Positions 56,901 through 64,000 of a stretch of 64,000 nt of DNA are shown here, piece by piece. Source of the DNA: Aselliscus stoliczkanus (lineage: Eukaryota > Chordata > Mammalia > Chiroptera > Hipposideridae). The stretch spans positions 152,567,434 to 152,631,433 of the forward strand of contig CM066727.1 in NCBI GenBank assembly GCA_033961575.1, written 5' to 3'. The notes under the pieces were generated by a model. It was not told the DNA's origin, made no database searches, and saw only the letters and a program-made list of their open reading frames with translations. A program made the position numbers and the translations under genes. The stretch's first letter is position 1; each line of letters opens with the position of its first letter.

Positions 56901-59900
56901 CCGAAGTCCCCACTGGCCGGTTTCCCTGGCTCAGGGGGATAGGGGTATGGCCCCTCAGACAGTGACCGGCAGAGGCGTCTCTTCTCCACAGAGGCCTCAG
57001 CATAGACCTGGGCAGGCCCCTCATAGCCCCCATAGGCCAGCCGCCGCCTCTCCAGGGTTCCCTCTGGCCGGTAGTATCCCCCATTGGGGACACCAAAGGG
57101 TTCCCGGTAGCCCTGGCGGCAGGAGCAGTGGCGGCTGAGAGCAGGTTTGTGGCCCGAATATGTTCCAAGATGGGCGCCTCCTCCCACCAGGGGCTGCTCT
57201 TCGTCATCTAGGATGGCCGTCTCACGCCCAGCCCCCCGGCCCCCGCTGGCCACTCCACAGCCTCCCAGGAGGCGATCCAGCTCCTGCCGTTCAGCAGCCG
57301 TTGGGGGTGGCCGGCCAGGGGACTCTGCAGCCGGCTCCGTGGTCAGTGTGGATGAATGGCCGGAGTCGCTGCTGATGGATAGCAGTGGGGGTGGGGGCGG
57401 CTCTGGAGAGGGTGCTGGTGGGCTCTGGCGAGGGGCCCGCTGCACCTGGGCATAAGGACTGCCATCCACGGGGCCACGGGTGTGGGTCAGGGAGCCTGAG
57501 TGGAGAGCGAGGATCAGGGAGGGCAGGCAGGCAGGCAGGGAAAAGAGAGAGAGAATAAGAGGGGACAGTGCTGAAGAGTTCAGCTCAGGGGGTGTGTCTT
57601 GGGAGGGGGATCTGCCTGGGGAGCAAGGAGTGTGCCCCCAAACCTCCACCTCCCACCCCACCACTCCCAGGGCTGCCACACACACCATCCACACTGTCCT
57701 CATGGTGCTGGTTGAAGTTCTCGTAGGAGTCCCAGCGCACAGCGGGCTCTGCGGTGTTGTAGTCCACAGTGACCGAGGGGTCATTCCGTGGGGTGTTTCC
57801 TGTGGAAGGCCAGGTGGTGAGGAGCAGTGAGACCGCCTTCAGCGCCGACCCCAGGCCCTGCTCTTACCTTTGATCTTCTCGGGGCTGGAGGAGAAGATGA
57901 ATTCCACCGAGGCTTGGAAAGGGAACCTCTCATCTGTGAGGAGTGTATAGTGAGGAGCCAGGACCCCCTCCTGCCTGCCTGCCCATCCTCACCTGGGGTC
58001 CGGCCCCCACACCACTTGTCTCTCACTCACCAGTCCAGGCTTCATCCAGCTGGTCTTTGGGAAAGGTGAGCCGTGATCCGTGGATGGTGCACGTGTGGAA
58101 CTGGACTCGGAATACAAGGGTCCGGTCTGTCCCCCGGCCACCCTTGTGGTAGCATGTCACCTGGGTGAGCAAGACTTGGGTCAGGCCCTCATGTCACTTA
58201 TACCTCCTCTGTGCTTCCACCTGGTGACTGCCTGGCTAGAGCTCTGCTCTGCCTCAACCCCAAGGTGACCCCCATCTAGGGGACGCCCTTTTCGCTCCAA
58301 TCTGGATTGAATTCATGATTCACCAGAGATTGTGCTGCTGGCAGGAGATAACACCACCTCCTGCCCCATCCCCAAGACTCCCCTTGTTGCTAAGGCCCCC
58401 TCACCATGACATCGCCTTTGAGGAGGAGGGCTGGCTCCAGGCTAATGCAAAGTTGCTGGGGACCAGGGCCTGCAATGTGACTGTGGAAGAGAGAAGGCAG
58501 AGCTGAATAAAGGCCCTCAGGCTCAGGGGTGGCTGTGAAGAGTCAGGAGGGAGTTAGGAGGTGGGAGTCTGAGCCCAGAGTGAGAGACCTTTAGCAGAGC
58601 CTCAGCTTCCCCATCTGTAAGATGGATTCTGTGGTGGTATTAGTTTTCAGGTACAGTGACTGGAGCTGGAGGTCCAGGTGTCTGGGGAGGCTGGAGAAAC
58701 AAGACTCCAGGGAGCAGGGGCCTGGGAACACAGCACTCACTAGATTCCAGATGTGTAGACAAGCTGCATGGACTGATAGATCTTAAGGAAGGGCTGGAAG
58801 CCTGGAGGGAAAAGAAGGCACATGAGGGGTGCTGAGTGGAGGGGGTGAGGGACATACCCTCCCCCACTATTGAATACCTCCCAGATGGACTTACCTGTGC
58901 CAGGTTCAAAGGCTGGCAGCATGGGCACGAGCACATGGTGTAGGAAGAGAGGGCTGCTGTTCATTCTGATGGAGCCAGACAGCAGACCACTGAAGTAGCT
59001 GATATATCTGGTGGGAGATATGTCAAGAACATAAGCCCCTTCCTCTGGAGGTCCCCCTGTATCATTTCAACAGTGCACCCTTGGAAGGCCTGCACCAGAA
59101 AGTTCCTCCTTGCATCTAAGCTCAATCCTTCTTGCTGCCATAAAGGTTTTGTACTTGCTGCCTCCTTTGCCTAGAATGATCTTCCCCCAGACCTTTGTCT
59201 CATGTTACAGAGGCAGGTCCTGACTCTCTTTCTCATAAGACTCAGTTTTATTTTATTCAGAGCACTTGTCATCATCCAAAATGATCTTGTCTATTTATTG
59301 CCTTTTACTCCACTAGAATGTAAGCTCCATGAGAGCAGGGACCTTGTTTGTCCTGAATTCTCAGCACTTGGCACAGCGCCTGGCACATTGGAGGTGGACC
59401 ATTAAGGTGTGCTATGTGAATGAGAAAAACTTGGCCTTCGTAGCCATGGAGGGAGCTGCTCCTCCGGCCCATTCTCCCCCCGCCTTCCCCGAGGCTGCTC
59501 ACCGGCGCTGGGAGGGCTGCAGCTCTGCGGCCACCTTGTCCTCACAGAACTTCCGCATAGTAAGAGTGGCCAGTGCCTGGTCTGCCCTGGGGAGAGCAGG
59601 GTTAGTGTGGGGGATGAGGAGCTGGTCTTCCTCCTGGTCTCCCATCCCTAGGCCCCAGGGGAGGGATGCGAAGGGTGACCCCTCCCCCCACAAGTCTAGA
59701 GGAAGCCTAGAGTGGCAGTAAAGAGAACTAGAAACCCCATGTACAGTCACTTCACTAGTTGTTGGACCTCAGGAATTGTTCCCTGAGCTTTAGTTTCCTC
59801 ATCTGTAAAATGGGGCAATAAAACCATGTTATGGGTTGAATTGTGTCCCCCCAAAAATATATGTACCTCAGAATGTGACCTTATTTGGAAATAGGGTCGT

Positions 59901-62900
59901 TGCAGATGTAATTAGTTAAGATGTCATACTGGAGTAGGGTGAGCCCTTAATCCAATATGATTGGTGTCCTTAGAAGAAGAGAAGAGACACAGACACACAG
60001 ACAGGAAGAAAGCCATGTGATGATGGAGGTAGAGATTGGAGTGATGCAGCTGCAAGCCAAAGAGCATCAAGGATTGCCAGCCACCACCAAAAGCTAGGAA
60101 GAGGCAAGGAAGGATTCTACCTAGAGTCTCAGAGGGAGTGTGGCCCTGCTGATATCTTGGTTTTAGACTTTTAGCCTCCAGAATCGAGACAATACATTTC
60201 TGTCGTCTTAAGCCATTTTAGCTTGTTGCACTTCTGTTACAGCAGCCCCAGGAAACTACTACAGATCATCTGCTGGGAACTGTGGTGAAGTACAAGTGAG
60301 GAAAAGGAGGTGGCAATGGCAAGTTTATAGTAGATGGCTCTATGAACACAGAGGTAGGCTTCATGGGAGATGGGCTCCTCAAAGACCAGCTGGAGGAAGG
60401 GCCATTAGGGAAGGGGACACTCAGACAGGCGCAAGGGAGCCTCACCCTGCAGAGATCTTGCTGTAGTGCATGTAGGCAGAGACGATGACCCCAAGCTTAC
60501 TCTTGCTCCCCTGAGGATAGAGACAGGGATTGAGGTCTGCTGAGATCTTAGGCTGAGGGCATCCCAGCCCTTTAAACCCAAGATCCCAGCCCACCTTGCA
60601 GTACAGTACGACCACGTGCTGTGAGTCAGCACTGAGCCAGGTATCCATGGCTTTGCAGATGGAGCACAGCTTGTCCAGCGGGGGCGCATGCAGTTCAGGC
60701 CAGCCAAAGTCCTGGACCTGGGGAGAGGAGAGTGCAGGGGTGGAACTGGGGGTCGAGGCCATGAGTGAAGAGAGATGGGTGAAAAAGGGACAGGGTGTAG
60801 GGGTCTGGGGCAAGGTCAAATTGTTGGCTGTCCACACAGCATCAACACTTTTCTCACTTGTACAATGTGTTGATACCTGACGCACCATGCTTTAGGGTGT
60901 CTCAAGTATATGCCATATGGGAAAGTGCTTAACAGTGAAGTAGATGCCAATTGCTATGATTAATAAAAAGGAGGCTGGGGGTTTCTGGGAGTGGGAGTGA
61001 TTTGGTTTAATGGTTTTAATCCCCTCCTACCTTGGGGTTTAGGCGGGTTAGGTCATGTCTTTTCTCTGAAAGGTTGAAGAGCTGCAAGAAAAAGGGGGGG
61101 GGGGCCGAGTGGCGCAGTGGTTAAGCGCTGGCTTGGGAAGCCAGCAGCCCTGGTTGGGTCCCACATGTGAGGGCCAGTGACACTGCCCTCAAAAAAAAAA
61201 AAAAAAAAAAAAGAAAAAGGGGGGCTTTAGAGGGAAGTAACCTCAGGCAGCGAGGCTGGTGGTGAGTGGAGGTGGTGTCACCCGCTGTTATCCTGAGTCT
61301 TTTTCCAAAATGAGGAAATTGCTAAGGCCCTGCCCAGCTGTGAAAGCCCAATGGTCTTCTCTCCAGGTCGGTTCCAGAAGTGCCTCGGAGCCCCGCCCCC
61401 GCCCCGCCCCCGCGGGTCTGACGTCAGGGCGCAGCCAGGCTCATCTGGACCTCCCAGCCCTCTTATTGGCTGACTGCGGCAGGCCCCGCCCCTCACCAGG
61501 TACTTGTCGCGGTGCTTGGATTGCAGCACGTGAGCCAGCTCGCGCAGGTGGCCCCGGTGTCGCTGCTCGTCGGGCCGCGCAGGGAAGGCGGCGGCCAGGA
61601 TCCGCTCAGTCACGTAGGTGAGGTCCAGGTCCCAGCGGCGCTCCATGAGCGGGTCCAAACTGAAGCTCCTGGGAAGGGGCGAAGTCTGCGTAAGGGACGG
61701 AGGGGCGGGGTCTTGGAGGGGGCCCTTGTGATGCAAGGGTGTCTGGCCGACTGTAGGTGAAGCCTCGTGGATCCTGAGGGTGGGTGGGATCGCTTGGGGG
61801 TTGGCTTTCCCGGAGAACTTTGTTTGGGGGGCACTGCACTGGACTGAGGTGTGGGGACGGCGGAAAGGGCTCATGCGGGACCACCCCCGGCACCCTCACT
61901 TACCTGGGCAGAGTACTGCGCTGCTTGGAGTGGTTCAGAGACTTGGTGGATCCCTGGTGGATGAGATGATATAATGCGCATCTCTTTGGGTGCTCCCCGC
62001 CCTCGCTAGGCTCCCTACTTCAGAGTTCCCTGAACTTCTGTCCTCAGAAGAAACCTAGGTCCTTACTTGCAGAGCTACCTGCTGCCGCCACCCCCTCCTC
62101 CAGCATCACCTTACCAGGTGCTCTATGCGCCTCACAGGAGCCGTGTTTCTCCGCTAGAGGGAGATGGGGGAGGAAAAGGGAGTGGTTAGGGCAGGGGCAA
62201 GGACCAGACTGGGCCTGGGGATAGTGGAGATGGGCTGCCAGTGTCCCTGAGAGGGATGTGCTGGGCAAGGAAAGAAGAGTCCTAGCCCCCAGCCGGCCCA
62301 GAGGACAAGAAGAGCAAAGGGCTCAGATACTTTTTCCCTCTCCTTCCGGATGACCAATATCGACCGCAGTCCATTCAAGGTAGCCTCCTGGTGGCCCCCT
62401 CCCAGACCTTTGGACACCTCGGCCAGGTTCCTTGCCTCCCTCACCCCATCCCAGAGCACACTCACCAGCTCTGCGGGAGGCAAGGCCTGGCAGGATGAAG
62501 TTACCTGGAAGGAGACCCGGGTGAGGGGCTAAGCTCCTGGTGAAATGGGCTCTCCTGGGTTTAAGGATGGGGCCACCCCTTAGCTTCAGCAAGAAGGTGG
62601 AGGGGTTGTCAGGAGATGGGCATAGGCTCCAGCTGAGGTTTCTCTATTTAAGGGAGCCTCCCCTCTGGCCTCTCAGTCCCCCACCCCCATGCCCCCCATT
62701 TGTTGCTCTTGGCTCCCAGCCCTGTGCCCACACAGACCCCCATTCATCCAGCTACAGGGCAGGAGTTATATATAGAGCCATGCAGGCAGGCCATGGCCAG
62801 GGACGGACACTGGCCCCTTTCACCGGGAGACCCCGCCCCTGGGCACACAGCTCCCCAAAGCCAGCTCCAAAGCCCTCAGAACCCCCACACTTCAGGAGAC

Positions 62901-63981
62901 CAGGGGACCTCTTCAGAGATGGGGCTGTCTCAGGTCCCCAGTGGATAGTGGATGCTCTCTATAGTTCGTACCTTCTGCCCAGCCTCTCCAGGGCCCAGGA
63001 CAAGATCCACCCAGGCATCCTGAGGCCCCTTCCCCAGAGGGAAGGCACGGCCCATCCGGCTGCCCCCTCTCTGAAATCCTGCTCCCCCACCCACCCACCC
63101 CACCCTTCCTCCTCCTCATTCTCCTCCTCTTCCCTACCCCCACCCTCTCTCGCCAGCTGCAGCCTGGGCACAGCACCAAGACAAACGCTGTCGCTGTCTC
63201 GCTGTCCACACGCCTGGGCCAGCCCTCCAGGGGGTGGAGTAGGGTGGTTCTTAAAGGGCCCAGTACAGCACCCTCTCTTATCCCAGCAGGGGTTCCCAGG
63301 GGTTCTCTTGGTGGAGAAAAGTGTTTCAGAGGAGGAAGGTATCCCAGCCCCCACCCCCACCAGGTACCCACCTTTGCTTCACATTTTCTGTGCGTGGCCA
63401 CCTTGCAGACTAGAGAGGGATAGGAGGAGGAGGAGGGGTTAGCAGGGGCCTACTGGGGCAGAGGAAGGGTGGCCCTCTCCCTTCTCCCAGGCCCTGGAAC
63501 CAGACCCTGGGACTTCTAGGACACCAGCTGTATTGAGATGGAGTGGGAAGCAGGGTCAGAGAATGGCAGTAGGGTACTACTGCCCAGGCCAGGACTGGAG
63601 GAGCCAGGGTAATGTTCTAGAGTGGGTGGGAGTGAGGACGAAGGGAGGAAGGAAGAGAAGGTATTGGAAAGTACTGGATCTCCTGGGTTGCTGGGGTGTT
63701 TGTCAAGGGGAGCAAGGGCTGTTTGGAGGGGAGGCAGCTGCTTCTTGGCTCCCATGTTGCTTAGTCCAGGGGCAGCATGCACTTTACGTTTTATGTTTTG
63801 TGCGTCTGCCGGCTGGAGTTTTGCAATACAGTGGTGCTGGGCAGAGGCTCTCAGAGTCACAGAACAGGGTGCCTCACCTCTGCACGAGACGCCTGTCCCA
63901 TCGATGGTCACCTTACACACTGCACAGACTGGTGGTTTCTTCCGGAAAACCTTCTCCCGGAAGCTATGCGGCTCAGCTTTC
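52725..63981 (-). CDS. TNS2: Tensin-2 (TENC1), 28 exons, 5' end beyond the window
   Basis: Focal-adhesion scaffold linking integrin tails, actin and tyrosine-phosphorylated partners; also acts on IRS1/Akt signalling. Exons, 5' to 3': 63878-63981, 63372-63409, 62466-62504, 62115-62153, 61904-61953, 61497-61668, 61031-61081, 60595-60717, 60446-60510, 59503-59586, 58895-59007, 58741-58801, 58405-58480, 58031-58160, 57868-57933, 57686-57799, 56287-57495, 55996-56146, 55298-55887, 55090-55179, 54629-54754, 54355-54447, 54152-54229, 53903-53980, 53325-53493, 53166-53234, 52996-53025, 52725-52863. They give 1381 whole codons plus the stop, in phase throughout; the missing start accounts for about 27 residues against the 1409-residue human form. 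Domain order is C1, phosphatase-like, C2, Pro/Tyr-rich middle, SH2, PTB. No break was seen. Confidence 0.97.
53585..53760. repeat. hAT MITE remnant in a TNS2 intron
   Basis: agctgctcaaaatgcattagaattacatagg ... gcctgagaatctgcattctatcaag ... cataagactgagaacc has the MER5-like palindromic layout. Confidence 0.55.
54355..55179 (-). CDS. TNS2: TNS2 SH2 domain exons
   Basis: [11 protein letters not shown] opens the domain. [18 protein letters not shown] contains the phosphotyrosine-binding Arg in the FLIR motif. [11 protein letters not shown] and [20 protein letters not shown] follow. The domain is complete across three exons. Confidence 0.94.
55298..57495 (-). CDS. TNS2: TNS2 large central exons, Pro/Ser/Tyr-rich linker
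   Basis: Three exons (1209, 151 and 590 nt). The 1209-nt exon starts [19 protein letters not shown] and is rich in Pro, Gly, Tyr and Cys ([19 protein letters not shown]). This is the expected low-complexity linker, disordered and phosphorylated in the family. It aligns with human TNS2 along its length as far as I recall the human sequence. The long opposite-strand frames here are shadows. Confidence 0.92.
57686..59007 (-). CDS. TNS2: TNS2 C2 domain exons
   Basis: [79 protein letters not shown] and [12 protein letters not shown] give the tensin C2 fold. It is followed by [19 protein letters not shown], the conserved tail of this module. Confidence 0.92.
59110..59405 (+). repeat. L2 3' end in a TNS2 intron
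   Basis: tgctgcctcctttgcctagaatgatc ... gaatgtaagctccatgagagcaggg ... acttggcacagcgcctggcacattgg is the well-known L2 3' sequence. Confidence 0.88.
59503..61668 (-). CDS. TNS2: TNS2 PTEN-like phosphatase domain exons
   Basis: Exons 61497-61668 to 59503-59586 encode [59 protein letters not shown] and [20 protein letters not shown]. The active-site loop keeps the cysteine (codon 60598-60600) but has Lys where classical CX5R phosphatases have Arg. A short SINE sits in the intron at 61100-61211. Confidence 0.93.
59740..59820 (-). repeat. MIR fragment in a TNS2 intron
   Basis: gagctttagtttcctcatctgtaaaatggggcaat is the MIR core; strand assignment is uncertain. Confidence 0.7.
59822..60262 (+). 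repeat. MaLR-type solo LTR (MLT1-like) in a TNS2 intron
   Basis: Begins tgttatgggttgaattgtgtcc, contains cttatttggaaatagggtcg and ttggtgtccttagaagaagag, and ends cttctgttacagcagccccaggaaactactaca. A single old LTR with no viral coding region. Confidence 0.8.
61100..61211 (+). repeat. Short SINE in a TNS2 intron
   Basis: gggggccgagtggcgcagtgg ... cactgccctc plus A23. Duplication agaaaaagggg at about 61088-61098 and 61212-61222. It lies about 20 bp upstream of the acceptor of the 61031-61081 exon. Confidence 0.92.
62466..63981 (-). CDS. TNS2: TNS2 C1 (zinc finger) exons
   Basis: Three exons encode [19 protein letters not shown], then [20 protein letters not shown] and VTSSCQAL. The ordered His/Cys ligands (H...CxxC...CxxC...HxxC...C) make a C1-type zinc finger, which distinguishes TNS2 from most TNS1/TNS3/TNS4 isoforms. 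The acceptor at 63410-63411 (CTAG|TC TGC) restores the CKVATH frame. Confidence 0.93.
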
Positions 63982-64000
63982 CTAGGCTAGGTTACGGGTG

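Noticed and set aside
56293..57138. 281-codon plus-strand open frame
   Set aside because: It is antisense to the large TNS2 exon, which aligns with known tensin-2 protein; the frame is a shadow of biased GC-rich coding sequence.
62540..63442. 300-codon plus-strand open frame
   Set aside because: It lies across TNS2 introns, is Pro/Ser/Leu-rich with no domain, and has no promoter, splice or poly-A context.

Overview
This is a stretch of a mammalian nuclear genome. It carries spliced genes with GT-AG introns, L1, L2, MIR and MaLR-type LTR sequence, a processed pseudogene, and about 21 tRNA-derived SINEs. The protein-coding block is IGFBP6, SOAT2, SPRYD3 and TNS2, the gene set of human 12q13.13, read here in inverted order. 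The SINE heads (gggccggccgagtggc...) and their tails (...ccccaataaaatcttt, poly-A) are not primate, rodent, ruminant or carnivore types. From memory they resemble SINEs of yinpterochiropteran bats, so a bat is the best guess, at moderate confidence.

Layout. 1-9.35 kb is intergenic sequence beyond the 3' end of SOAT2: a purine-rich unassigned stretch, an HMGB1 processed pseudogene, and a dense nest of L1 and SINE insertions. 9.37-18.6 kb holds SOAT2 (minus strand, 15 coding exons, 523 codons plus stop). 19.8-24.3 kb holds IGFBP6 (minus strand, 4 exons, 237 codons plus stop). 24.4-36.3 kb is a gene-free divergent interval; its right half is an old L1 split by six SINEs. 36.3-52.0 kb holds SPRYD3 (plus strand, 11 coding exons, 442 codons plus stop) with a GC-rich promoter. 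52.2-64 kb holds TNS2 (minus strand, 28 coding exons visible). TNS2 runs off the right edge, so its first coding exon or exons are missing.

The four genes are not an operon and do unrelated jobs: cholesterol esterification in the ER (SOAT2), secreted IGF-II binding (IGFBP6), a twin-SPRY protein of unclear role (SPRYD3), and a focal-adhesion scaffold with C1, phosphatase-like, C2, SH2 and PTB modules (TNS2). IGFBP6 and SOAT2 are in tandem, IGFBP6 and SPRYD3 are divergent, and SPRYD3 and TNS2 are tail to tail with only about 270 bp between poly-A signals. All reading frames are open across the deduced splice sites, and exon phases chain without error.

The most unusual material is in the repeats: a SINE-L1 chimeric retrocopy flanked by one target-site duplication, a tandem short+long SINE pair sharing one duplication, a dimeric tRNA-type SINE, and SINE copies with a variable internal 21-bp repeat. 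In the genes, the points of note are a 64-bp (CT)n tract that is itself the 3' splice-site pyrimidine tract of SOAT2 exon 7, and overlapping out-of-frame ATGs at the SPRYD3 start. I found no undescribed defence, metabolic or mobile system with protein-coding parts.
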